Position numbers and translations under genes: made by a program. Under the pieces are notes generated by a model. It saw nothing but the letters and a program-made list of their open reading frames with translations. It had not been told where the DNA came from and did not search any database. Below are positions 32,921 through 44,583 of a DNA stretch of 64,000 bases, one piece after another (within the stretch, counting starts at the first letter, position 1; the number at the start of each line of letters is the position of its first letter). Origin of the DNA: Pocillopora verrucosa (taxonomy: Eukaryota; Cnidaria; Anthozoa; Scleractinia; Pocilloporidae); the NCBI RefSeq assembly GCF_036669915.1, contig NC_089312.1, positions 10,360,938-10,424,937 of the forward strand. The letters are read 5' to 3'.

Positions 32921-35900
32921 TCAAGTTTTATTTACTGGGAAAAAAACCAACAACTGTTCCCTGACAAAAGAACTCCCATCTGGCGTAAACAAGGTTTTCA
33001 ACATACATACCATGCTCAAAAGCGTTTCTACAATTTCATCTTTGTACGTGTTGACCTGACAGATAATCTCCTCCTGGTCATATTTGACCCCTTCTGCCTG
33101 TTTCGTCAATGTCCTTGTTTTCCCGCCGAGGCCAGTCTTCTTTCTCCAACTAGATCTCTTCATTAATTCATAGATAAGTGAAGAATTCTTGGCAAGTTGT
33201 TGTTCAAATGCAACACGATACGCATCAGCAGCGAGAAGAGCTTCTTCCTCCCTTCGCTGCACAAGTTCAAGCTAGGGAAGACAAAACAAAAAGAAAATTA
33301 CCACCATTACAGTTCTGTTTTTTCAGTAACGTTACAACGTATTGAACTTTGACGGTAGAACAATTCAATCATGAGGCACCCGATTACACTTCTTTACATC
33401 TTCTCGTTTGATACTGATGTACCGCTAGCATGAAAAATACTCATCTCTTGAGAAGTGCATACTCAGTCACACCAGTAGAGGAAGTACAAATTACTCAGAA
33501 CTTGATTACCTCATGTTTGAGTTTCGCTATGTCCCTTTTAGCGTCCACTGCAGCCCTGGCACATGCACACGGCTCTTGCTTTTTTCCTCTACACTGACAT
33601 GCACCCAGAGTTGCAAGCTGAAAAGAAAACAAACAAAAAAAAGAAAATCTACACTTGGAAGAAGCTGTGTTACTAGCCCTCTTAGGTCACATGGCCTTTA
33701 CTGGTAAAGTAAAATCCATGAGAAAATATCTTCAAATTGAAGTGACATTGGATTGGATACACTGTGCAGAATATAATAACAATACACATTGACTGTACTA
33801 AAAACCAATGATTCTGTGTGTTACGATAACAGCACCAATCAAAGAATTTCCTACTAACAAACCATTATCGTGAAATATGTTAAGGAGTCGTTAAGAATAA
33901 TTATCGTGTGTGCACGAAAGGTAAGCGTTATCAATTTTTAAGTTTTGTTTTGTTTCTTAAATAACGTTTGATCGTATAAATGAGCACCATGAGGAAACAC
34001 TGTGATTCTAGGATGGCCAGGTGTTAAAAAAAAAGCGTTGGTTTGGAAATGATCCATTATTATCCTCAAAATCTGTCTTACAAAACATTACCTCAACAAT
34101 CAGATCTCCAGTGGACAAGATTTCTTCCCTCTCGGGAGTACTCAAGTCATATTTGATCCTGTCTCTGACTTCCAAGGCCGCTGCCAGCTCATCACGATCC
34201 CGCATAAGTGCTGAGAAAAAAAAACATCTACTACAAACCAAAAACTAGACATAGAAGTTTTTCTTTTCACTCATCCCCTGGAAAAAATTTTCACATTCAA
34301 AATATTCCAGTCAGTCTATTCAACTTCCTGACATCAATCCCCATACCACATCCAATAAGCAAACTAAAGGCCAGTTCTAAATGCTACCGGCAACACTAGG
34401 ATTTGGTGACAAACCAATAAAATACCCATTGTGCACAATGCAAGAACAAAAATTTTTTTCCATTCATAGAGGTTAACTCAAAGTGTAATCAATATGTTAC
34501 AATAAGTCATATTTTCTAATACCGTTGAAGTAGTCTAATGACAATTACTTAATAAAGAAATGCAATATTTTAACTTTCAGTTATTAACATTAGCTCCCCA
34601 GCTTAATTACATACTAGGTAGCCTGAAAACAGGCCCTCATAAATAATGCTGCAGGATGTGCATGTCTCCACCCACAGAAAGATTTCAGGCAAAGTTTGCC
34701 AGGGGTCTGACGTAAATTGTTAGTGCAGACCTCTGGCCACCTCTCATTGTTCAAGGTCTCAGACTTTCCAGCAGGTCTAGATATGCCGGTTTGTACCAAC
34801 ATAATGCTCTGGAGAAATTACTGCCAACCATAAAATTAAATTCATTGCCTATTTCAAGGAACCTCATGGCCAGAAGAATTTGCCTTTAACATCAACACTC
34901 AAGGCACCATCATTGCAAATGACATTTTCCTCCACTTACTCATTTTCTCAATGGCAACCTTCCTCAATTCCTCTGACCTTGTCTGAAGGGCAACCATCAG
35001 AGCAGCATTTTCTGTAGCAACCCTATCAAACCTCTCAGCCCATGTTTGTTCATATCAAGCAAGTAACTCTGTTTCAGCTCAAGCTCCCACTGAAGAAAAT
35101 TCACCTCCTAGATCACATTTTCAAAAAATAAATATGTTGGAAAAAATAGAGACTGAAATGATACACCAAGCAACCTTAAATGATTATGCCTTCTGTGCAA
35201 ATGATTTCTGATAAACTGATGTATATGCATCAAATTATTCTGTTATTTCTTCTGAAAGTTGGGGAGAATATGACCTGTGCCTTAGAATAAAAGACCTGGA
35301 ATAAAACCTTCATATTTTTTCCATTACTAGTCAGAGTATCCTTTTATCAATTATTTGTCAAAACTCAGATGATAGTAATACACAATTTTGATCATGAAAT
35401 TCTCTCCCCCGTGAAAAATTCTCTTGAAGTTGGAAAAATGGTCTTTCAGAGCTTTCATTGCCATACCAAGTCTAAATAATTCATAACTTAACACTAATTT
35501 CTTTCTGGCTGCAGGATGCACATAATGTTACATAAATAGCTTCAAATTTCTGGCCCCTATAGCATAGTGCCACCAGTAAAAGCAATATAAAATTTTCTGT
35601 TCCCTTAACCTTTTAACTCCCAGAAGTGATTGACATGTAACTTCTCCCTGCCTGTAATATCTATACATTACCCAGCAAACAGGTAATGAGAAATTGTCAC
35701 CTTGATCTTACACCAAATTTTCAGAACTATTTTACAAGGAAATATATAGCAGCTGGAGTGAAGAATTAACAATTAGATTTTGGAAGTTGAGTGTTAACAG
35801 ATTTCCTTAAGCCTCTAAATCTTCAGTCAAATACTCAAATCCAGTTGACTTGCAAGAAAGTTACACACTGAAGAACCACCAATTCTAATCAAGAAATGCA

Positions 35901-38900
35901 ATTAACATTATGCAGTGGTCGACAAAGTTACACAAGATTACTATTGAAATCTCACCCAAAAATTTAATTAATCACCCTATTTCTGCAAATTTACCTGCTC
36001 AAGTTTCTTGCTTGCTTCCAATGCCTTCCTTGAACACTGTTTTTGATGTGCTTGTTCCAGACGTGACAGACTTTGGATAATTTTAACAGCCCCGTATTTG
36101 CTTTGTAGCTGCTGCTGACATACTTCTAAATCCAAAGTCAAATTTTCAATTTCCTGGAAATTCAAAGCAACAACAAGTTTTTTCACTACAATTGAAGTAA
36201 GGTAAGCTGAAGGCTTGAGACTCCAACAAATTCCTCACCTACCATGGATGAAGATATGTTGGATGTGGGCAATGCCATATGTTTGATCCCTAAAATATTT
36301 TGGTCAGCCTTTCAATCCCCTGTGGTGACTAGCATCAAATTTCTCCTCACAATATCATCCCTGAATCATGTATCAAGGTCACAAGAATAAAAGGAAATCA
36401 TCACCAACTAAAGCAGGTCCTGATTGTTTAACAAATTCTCCTTGTCAGTACCTTAAAAATGTATGGGGAACAGTATGGAGAATATGCTTATTGATTTTAG
36501 GATGTAAAGGTTTAAAGGACCAATGGTCTTAATGCACCATGTGGCGGAATATGTCCCAGCTAACTGAGGTATAACTGCTGATATTATATATGTCCCAGCT
36601 AACTGAGGTATAACTGCTGATATTATCTAATTCCCAAACCTTTTGTTTGAGCATAGTTAATCGAGGGGACTCGATTAACTATGGTTTGAGATGATAAAAG
36701 GGTCCATTTAAAATTATCTTAATTAAAGATGGATTTAGCAGTGCAATTGGTTATTGTTACAAAAAAAAAATTCAAACCCAATTGTTTATAAAAGTTTGAC
36801 AGGGCTCTGAAAAGTCAAACTCCCACAAACTGAAAGTTTCTGATGGTACGCTGTTTACAAACTCTTCTTCCCTTATTGTATTTGATGGACAATAAACATA
36901 ATAGTCACCATTTGGCTAAAAACATTTCCCAGCATACATGTAAATGTCCTTAGACATTATCTCTTCCTTGAAGCCCAGAGATTTTGCTGCATAAGATTCG
37001 CTCACACAAAACTGTTCACTTCATAGGACAGATCATACCCACGAACAGATATCTGAGCATATTTTTGCTCCAAATTGAGGCAATTGTTTATCTTAAATTA
37101 TCCAATACCCACTCACTTGTTTGGCTTTCAAAAGTTTGCACTGAAGGGCATGATACTCATCATCTTCGACAACTGATCTCCTTTCTGTTTCAAACCATAC
37201 AAAAAAATTATGTCAGAAATCAAATTAATAGTAAAAATATATGTACATTTACTGGGTAGTTAATAATGGAAGAAGTATATTGAAGAAATGTAAAATGGTT
37301 TCCATGTTTACATAGCCGATGTAAACACGCGGGAGGTTGGGAGAACATGAGATAAGCTGGAAACCACGACACGAAGCGGAGTGGTTTCCAGCTTATCAAG
37401 TGTTCTCCCAACCTCCCGAGTGTTAACATCAGGCTATGTAAACACAGAAACCATTTTACATTTCTCTTATAAAATAACTAATGAAAGAGGAATGAAAACC
37501 ATGTTTACATACGCTCATGTAAAATGGTTTTATGGCCAATCAGAGTGCGCATACTATTTGAATTATTTTATAAGTTGTGGTTCAACTTTATCCTAGGTTC
37601 AAATTTTATTTTCTTTTGCTTTTGGGTATTGTAATGTATAATAATGAGTTTGAAACAAAGGAAAATAAAATTTGAACCAAGGATAAAATTGAACCACAAC
37701 ATATACATCTTGTAGTATGTTTCCTAACTAAACAGGTGGCTGCAGACTTAAAGGCATTTTTGAATCAGCTGCAGACATGTCATTCACCTTTCGCACCAGT
37801 AAATTATTAACAAGTAGCCACATGATTTCTTGAGTAATTTAGTGTAGATTAGCACTTGTAAATTTTTCAAAGACTACAAATTCCACTCACCCAACAGGCT
37901 TGTGCAATTCTGCTGTCTTTATAAAATTTACTCATGTTTATTAACACCAAATTGCACCTGAATTCAAGTTGTTACCTATACAAAAACCCAGGATACTACA
38001 GATGAGAGCTGTCTGGATGACTCTTTAAGATATTAATTTAAGACTACCACCTTGACGAGAAAACTGCAGTGACCCTGACCAGCAAACTGTCCCTTGACCC
38101 TTTCATTCCCAAGATCTCATTAGTAATTCTCCCTACTGTCTGCCATACAATTCATATAATTTCACGAGGGGGTTGGAGAATTTTGATATTGGGTCACTAA
38201 TTTTTTACAATCCCCAGACATTCCAACCCCTTTTGAGGGAAAAATAGGGAGTATATTTTAGCACCAAAGGTGTGAGCCTCTAGAGGGGTCTGGGGGCAAT
38301 TACCTCCCCAGGAACTCTTTCAAATTTAGTTTCTCTCCAGTGGCATTTCCTGCATTTTGACATCATTTTTGTGGTATTCTATATGGTCTTTATTCTTATC
38401 ACAGATATCTTTGAACTTTTCTTTGCTGTTGTTAATTCATCTTTTCAGAATCAAAAAGGGAAATTTTTTTACAATGGCCTCTGTGAAAGATCATGAATAA
38501 ATGTAAACTTACTTTCCACAAGGCATAAACGCATTCGGTGGGAAGCCACAAAAAGATCCCAAAAAATACATATAATATAAGCAATTTTTTCTTTGTCGTC
38601 AGGATTTTATGATAAATCGGGGAAACCTGATAAAAATAAGGAGAGCGGGAGGCAACGCATCAAATTGGGAGGGTTGGAATGTCTGAATCCCCTAATTAAC
38701 ATTTTTCTTATTCTCATCACTTTTGTGATTGATATTGTATTGACAATTGCGAGGAGAAATTCTGTCTTGGTCGCTCTTGAGAGTTAAAGAGTTAAAACGG
38801 AATCTGTTACCCTCAACTAACCAGCCGGAACATTTACCTGTTACAAATACAATTACGCACTGATTCATTTTTAGAAAGTTTTTGCTCTGAAGATATTAAC

Positions 38901-39721
38901 CATTTGAATGGTATCATACACACGTAAGATTGATCGACCACATCGATTACCTTCCACAATTGTTCACTCTTTGAAACACCAACAGAAACAATCACACACC
39001 CAAAACAAAATGTACTGTAAACAATGACCGGTACACGTGTGAAAAAAACATTCTTTCAAAGTGAACCCTACATTTTGAAACTGACAATATTCTGAAATCC
39101 AGCTTAATAAAAATTTTAATTTCAGAGGGCGATTTAACTTTACGGGACAACGTTCTATACGCAAAAGAGCGCCAATGTAATTATAGATTTCTCTTCAACA
39201 AAAATATCAATTTAAGAGTACGTATTATTGTAAACATCATAATAAACAACAAACCTCTTGCCGAATTTATCCGCCTTAGTCCACAAGCCTTTCCTTTACA
39301 ACCTTTATCAACGTCATTAGGTGCACTTTCGCTGTTTGTTCTGTTCCTTAGCTTGAGAGAAAAACTTCTCCTCGGCAAGTTTTTCAAACTCCATTTAGAG
39401 ATCCGGCTTAACCCACCCTTAATTTCTTTAACTGCTCTACACTCTCCTGTAAACTGGTTCTCCATGTAAACGGCTTGGATCGGTGCTGGTATTTTTCTAG
39501 AGTTTCTTCGGACTGTGTCGTATCTTCTGTATCAGCCTGAAACAAGTCAAGTACCTCTAATTCGCTGCTAACTGAATCGTTCTCGCATCGTGGCAACCCG
39601 CCCGGTTTCAAGCCGAATCCTAGTCCCAAATCAACGGAGCAAAGAGAGACGAAGAATCATCAGATGAGAATGATCGCCGGCCTCCATTAAGCTCACTTTC
39701 ATGAGTTAGCACCGAAGACAT
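32921..39721 (-). CDS. CCDC125: Coiled-coil domain-containing protein 125 homologue, with three apparent 1-bp deletions
   Basis: Seven exons on the minus strand: 39721-39255, 37184-37117, 36153-35995, 35107-34940, 34210-34092, 33617-33510, 33271-32921. The predicted product is about 480 residues, near the length of the vertebrate protein. Recognition rests on the order GLKPGG near the N-terminus, EVNFLQWELE, LGACQCRGKK with CACARAAVDAKR, and AADAYRVAFEQQL, which I recall as CCDC125 signatures. Most of the protein is predicted coiled coil, acting in the cytosol; vertebrate CCDC125 has been linked to cell motility. Reading frame is lost by one base near 39628, 39412 and 35055. With one base added at each point, every exon phase agrees (exon 1 ends phase 1, exon 4 ends phase 1). 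A donor at 33010 could instead end the last exon early. Confidence 0.85.
36550..36628. repeat. Short tandem duplication in a CCDC125 intron
   Basis: The block tgtcccagctaactgaggta, continuing to ctgctgatatta, occurs twice in succession with a period of about 40 bp. Confidence 0.85.
37280..37475. mobile_element. Foldback (MITE-like) element
   Basis: The arms are about 80 bp (from aaatggtttccatgtttaca on the left to tgtaaacacagaaaccattt on the right) around a short centre, gacacgaagcgga. The arms match closely apart from a few substitutions. It lies between exons 1 and 2 of the minus-strand gene. Confidence 0.85.
37574..37700. mobile_element. Second foldback element
   Basis: Left arm gttgtggttcaactttatcc and onward pairs with the right arm ending ggataaaattgaaccacaac. 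The arms are about 44 bp around a roughly 40-bp centre. It sits about 100 bp from the preceding foldback element and has unrelated arms. Confidence 0.85.
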
Positions 39722-39957
39722 GAAGACGACGATGAAATGGATAATTCCTACCCCGAATGAACGGGAATGAAATACCTAATGACTTGTCATAAAGTTTACA
39801 ATGTTTTTTTGCTCTAGTGTTTTCATGTGCTTTGAAACCACGCCGTTTTACTTAGCAGCCACGCCTAACCACGCCAGGTAAGATAATTTACGATGGAATG
39901 GACTACCGGCACGGTGGAGGAACCGGGGGTTGTGTGTGGGCTTATATGCAGTAAAAG

Positions 39958-40226
39958 GAGCTACGCTATTTGCGGGAATATGGTGACGAGAAAACAAGAA
40001 TAAATTAGTTTGAATGAAAAGCCCTCGTTGATACCGTCGGGATTAAGAGTGCCGATTTGAACGATAAATTTTTGTTCAAGTGATTTGCGGCTTTCCGAAA
40101 TGCCTAGATGTAGGGAAAGGCCGCAAACTACCATATGCTGTTTAGAATGATTAGGGACTTTGATCTCCCAACTAGTTTATTCTTGTTTTCTCGTCACCAT
40201 ATTCCCACCAATAGCGTAGCGTATTA
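39958..40226 (-). mobile_element. Retroelement remnant with terminal inverted repeats
   Basis: The ends match in inverted orientation over about 50 bp (gaatatggtgacgagaaaac at 39979 and its complement near 40180-40200). On the minus strand, 40158-40010 translates without a stop as SESRKSLEQKFIVQIGTLNP then DGINEGFSF, which I recall as the C-terminal tail of coral and hydrozoan retroelement proteins of the Penelope/GIY-YIG type. That family call is from memory and uncertain. The inverted ends may come from flanking untranslated sequence rather than a DNA transposon. Confidence 0.6.
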
Positions 40227-40229
40227 TTG

Positions 40230-41060
40230 CTATGTCTCTAAAACGCAATTGATTGTCATACTATGTAATTGATTTTCTATTGGTGGTAATGATCAACCAT
40301 TGCACGAGATTGAAAGTATATTTGTTATGTTTGATGCCCAAAGGTGCAATTGTTCATCCGTTGATGATACTGAATGTTTATACATATGCAACTTGCATTA
40401 TTCAGAAAGTAGTTAGTGTTTATGAAGTTCATGGAAGTGCCTAATAGAATGTAATTTGCCGTATGAAAACTTGATAACGTAAAACCGATAAAAAAATTCG
40501 TAAATGACACCGAAAAAAGGTCGAAAACGCTAAAACTGGTCAAACCGATTACATTTAAATATCCTGATCGATCCGATACAGTGGTGACAAGTGGAGGATG
40601 TACCAGAGTAAACTACACTCATTTCATTACAGGATTTATGGATGCCCATAGGACTTGTCATGTATCTTCGAAACGCTGCTTAAATTAGCGAGACTATCTC
40701 TAGACCTCGAGCTGTGGTTCTCTGCTGGGCTCAGCAGCTGGTAATGGAGCCTAGTTAAATTAAGAGACATTCGCACAAAAAGTTCCTCTGTAGGGCCTTA
40801 GAATTTGCAGTCGCAAAAAAGCTTGTAGCTCTGGAACTTTATCGAACTCCCAAACTAAACATTTGCGTTTGCGAAACTAAGACCCGAGACGTTTGGAGAG
40901 TCTATTGGAATGTTGAATCAATCAGTCACATGTGGCATTGTAACTTGGTCCCCAACTTCGAGGTGGCGTAGATAAAGAAACTCTGGGCCAATGTTCCGTG
41001 CTCAGCCGTTACCCTCCCCCCCACCTTGGGGGAGAGAGGGGGGTAAGGCTTTCACCTGGG
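40230..41060. other. No recognised gene
   Basis: Short frames only. A c/g-rich stretch lies at about 41017-41045. Confidence 0.35.
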
Positions 41061-41159
41061 GATCTTGCGATATTTTAATCGGTTTGTCACGCATTTCCTC
41101 TCGATAACATTTGCGTTTTTAGCGGCTATTCCAGATCTGTGGAGGCATGTAATTGCCGC

Positions 41160-41370
41160 TCAGGATCGAAGAGAAAACCGGAAACCAAATAGGTCAAATA
41201 GGAAAAACCGAAAAACACGTATGTATATTTTCGCGAAAAACCGAAAACTAAATGCTATAAGAAACGGAAAATCCGCAAACCGTAATGTGAACTCCAAAAC
41301 GAAAAAACCGGAGTTTTTTTGGCACAAAAAACGCGAACAAAACCGATCTAAAAACATGGCCAAAACCTCA
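41160..41370. repeat. A-rich degenerate aaaccg/aaacg repeat
   Basis: Many irregular repeats of gaaaaccgaaaa-like words give an artificial Asn/Arg/Lys-rich frame on the plus strand. A related aaaacgaaaaacg-type stretch lies at 49780-50000. Confidence 0.7.
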
Positions 41371-41479
41371 AAATCGGAAAATCCCAGTGCCCCCCTCCTT
41401 TACCAGCTCTATGGTTTCCGAATTTCCTTGATCGGTGACGTAAACTCCCAGCGGGCGGAAGTTCCAATTTTTTTCTGAT

Positions 41480-42430
41480 ATCACAAACAATTAGCCTTAT
41501 TTTTAGGCGTACGTACACGTGATGATTTATAATATAATTAAAACTGCAGTATGTGTTTCTTCTATCTATATTTAAATACCACCAATTTGCATATGGTATG
41601 AAGATCACATTTATAACTAGAGATGAATTTTGTGAGCTACGATTCAATTGAAGGGGGTTGTCATGCGACTTTATTCCCGAGCCTCGAGTAGAAAAGTTTT
41701 ATTCGGAGATGAATTTTGAGGAAAATACGATCATAGACATTGCATTGTTCCTATCATATCTGTCCCGTCTGATGAAAAATTATATTATGCTGGACCTCTG
41801 TCAAAAAGTAAGCAACGTCATTCAAGCTTAAATTTTTTTTCGTTTCCGTTCAGTATTTTGGTGACAATCATGGGTCATCCTGGTATGGACAGTTCCACGT
41901 GAACTATTCACTCATTAGGATATTTAAAACGGATAGCTTTTCACCAAACGAGCAGTCAACTGATAGAAACAGAATATGCGGTGTATATTACGGCCGCTAA
42001 AACAAATCGATCCGAGGGTCAAAGGACTGTAAAACTGGCAAATTACTGCAACAAAAGTCCTGATGGATTCCTTGAACTCTTATACAACAGTATTACAGGA
42101 ACGTGTACGAGGACACGACGATTCTTGTTCTACTTCTTTGTCTCGTCTTAGGCAGGTTGGTATAATTTCCGTTTAAACAAAATAAAATGGCGATGGGACT
42201 ATCTTCATCGTATCCCAGAGGGATTTATTGACTCTTAATATCTTTACGGCACTGGCCCTTTCTTATATATAGCCCAATTTACAATTTTAGACCAAGCAGG
42301 CGAGCATATACGACACAATGCGGCATCCGAAAAATTTGTATTGTATGTTTACAGTGCACAATATAGGTGAAATATAAGGATATTTATGGAAATAACGTAA
42401 AAAAGTGAGCTAGTTTGTAATGAAAACTAA
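41480..42430. other. No recognised gene
   Basis: AT-rich spacer with no supported feature. Confidence 0.3.
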
Positions 42431-42431
42431 G

Positions 42432-42815
42432 TTACCTCGCTAATATGTTTGTCTCTTTGAATCCTGTGAATTTTGGGTTAGGTTGATTAGCGGCCATCTG
42501 AACTTCTGAATGAAACCCCCAACGGTCACGTGCATGGTTTGTTATGTCATCTATAGTTTTTAGTTTCAGTTTCAAGTATTTCTGATTATATACCGCTCTG
42601 TTATATATAACACACTTTTGATTTTGATAAGGGACTTGTAAAGTTTTTCTACGCTGAATAGTTAATTTAGTTTCCGATAGCGTATCAGCTGAGATACCCA
42701 TATCCTATAATACCTGGTCTAACTCTTCACAATGAGATTCAAGTGCTAAAGACATAAAGCCGTTTGTCTTTACTTCATGAATTTCAATCATTGTCCATGT
42801 TCTTTCATTATAATA
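42432..42815 (-). pseudogene. Unrecognised decayed reading frame or exon
   Basis: On the minus strand one frame runs about 125 codons from near 42815 to 42432 with a single in-frame TAG near 42709. It includes MSLALESHCEELDQVL before the stop and ITNHARDRWGFHSEVQMAAN after it. The residue composition looks coding, and both sides of the stop look equally so. Alternatively the part after the stop is an exon, since the stop lies at a possible acceptor (attatag) and the far end at a donor-like gcgaggtaact. I recognise no family. Confidence 0.35.
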
Positions 42816-43671
42816 CAGTTAATTTGTTCCCGTTGAAGAGCGCACGGCCCGAAAAAGTAAACGCTATCAAGGCAATGATAAGATTTCCCTGAGTAAATGA
42901 GATTAAACACGACGTCCATGTGATTTAAAATGCAAATTCTACTAAGCAATCAGGACACTTAACCGCGTCAGGAACGACACATCGTACTGCAACAGCACAT
43001 TATTGAGGGAAGAAATATTCAACTGAACCCGAGCTAAAAAGTGCCTCCTACTAAGCAACAATAAAGATTCATAGGGATGTATTAGTACTCTAACTCGTAC
43101 GGCAGCTGTAGAAAAGGCAGAGTCTATTTATTTGTAGCGCAAAACATGATAATTGGATCTTTGAGTTGACATATTGTCTTAAGCACTTTTAGTGTTATTC
43201 TTTCACCTGTGAGGACATTAATTACATTGTATAGTTCATAAATGAATGTAATTTTCGAACAAATGCAAAGACTAATTTCGAGATCTCAGGTAGTGAAATT
43301 TGATAGAAACCCAAGCATTGATATCTCTGTTGTTCGAGAAGCCAATAATTGCTAAGAACACACACGGAGTGCATCGATTCACATTCAAGCTGTCCTTCGA
43401 TAAATGTATGCAAAGCACTTTCTAGACCAAAACAAAAGATATGATCAAAAATGAAACAACGGGTGACATCGGTATTGATGCACACAACACCTCTACATAG
43501 CAGCAGAAATACGCAATTTTGCGTACTTTCTCCGACAGGCAAATAATGGTCGAAGGGGAAAAAACTCTTCTTGCCTTAAAAATCAACATTATGATGTGTG
43601 GCAAACAGACCATGGATAAAACCACGCAGGTTACAATTATAAGTTAGAGCACGTATTGATCAATGCCAGAT

Positions 43672-43743
43672 ATGGAGAAATTAATTTGAAGAGGCATGTC
43701 AGAGTTTATTCCTTTCTTGGCGCACTGCTGAAGCGTTACAGTG
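43672..43743 (+). pseudogene. Broken signal-peptide exon of Ig-like gene A
   Basis: This aligns with the signal-peptide exon of gene B at 50404-50473, including the shared 3' part (gcactgctga...agtg) and the donor. Here the sixth codon is TGA, and a net two-base insertion destroys the frame of the hydrophobic segment. It cannot encode a signal peptide. Confidence 0.75.
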
Positions 43744-44583
43744 GTATTTGTTTTGATGCGCGTGTGTTAGAGTGTGACCGTCCTTTTTATTGTTAAATCA
43801 TTGTGACGGAGTAATTTGTGGTTACACCTTGCTGAAACGGCTGTTGACAGGGTTACCTTGCTTAATTTTGAAAATATTCGAGGTTTGCTTCTATTCGACT
43901 GTTTCAGAAAAACTTGTTATTCGTTATCCGTGAATTTCTGAACCCCGCGATCAGTGAAGATCTCAGATCTTCACTGATTTCACTGAAAAATGTTTACAGT
44001 CATCAAAGCTTTCAAAGACTTGTTTGTTTATATGGATGCATATCTTAAATTAAGAGTTTAACCTATAAGTTGGCAATGACAAAGAGGTCATGTTTATCTG
44101 TCGCTTAACCGTATGGCGTCTGTTGTGTATAATGGCCTCAGTGCCGTTAACTAATTTTTCGCAGTGTTTGGATATCTATTTCTAGCGTTACTTAAATCAA
44201 GAAGAAATTTCATTAGACGATGAGAGCGCTTCCACTAGCGTTATACACCAAAGGATATAAACTCCCTGGAGATGAGAATGCTGAAACCGAAAAAGGACGT
44301 AAATTGTTGAAGGAAGAATATTATTACACGAGCTGGAAATAAAATTTAAAAAAGGAAAATTTCTCAAGATATGCGAATTGCGTGACGAAGAATCCATTCA
44401 AACGTTGGGTCTATTTATTCTCAACAACTGTCTTCTTGATATTGTTTTGATATTGTAAGATGTAATTCTAGTTGTCTTGGTCACTCATGGGAGTTAAAAG
44501 GGTTGATTCCACTCTCATTGGCCATGGTGCTTCGGCAAATCACAATTTCTCATCTCGATTTTTCAATGTGTTTATCTTAGCAG

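Noticed and set aside
41065..41478. 137-codon Asn/Arg/Lys-rich frame
   Set aside because: Its composition comes from the aaaccg-type repeat, and no domain or splice context supports a gene.
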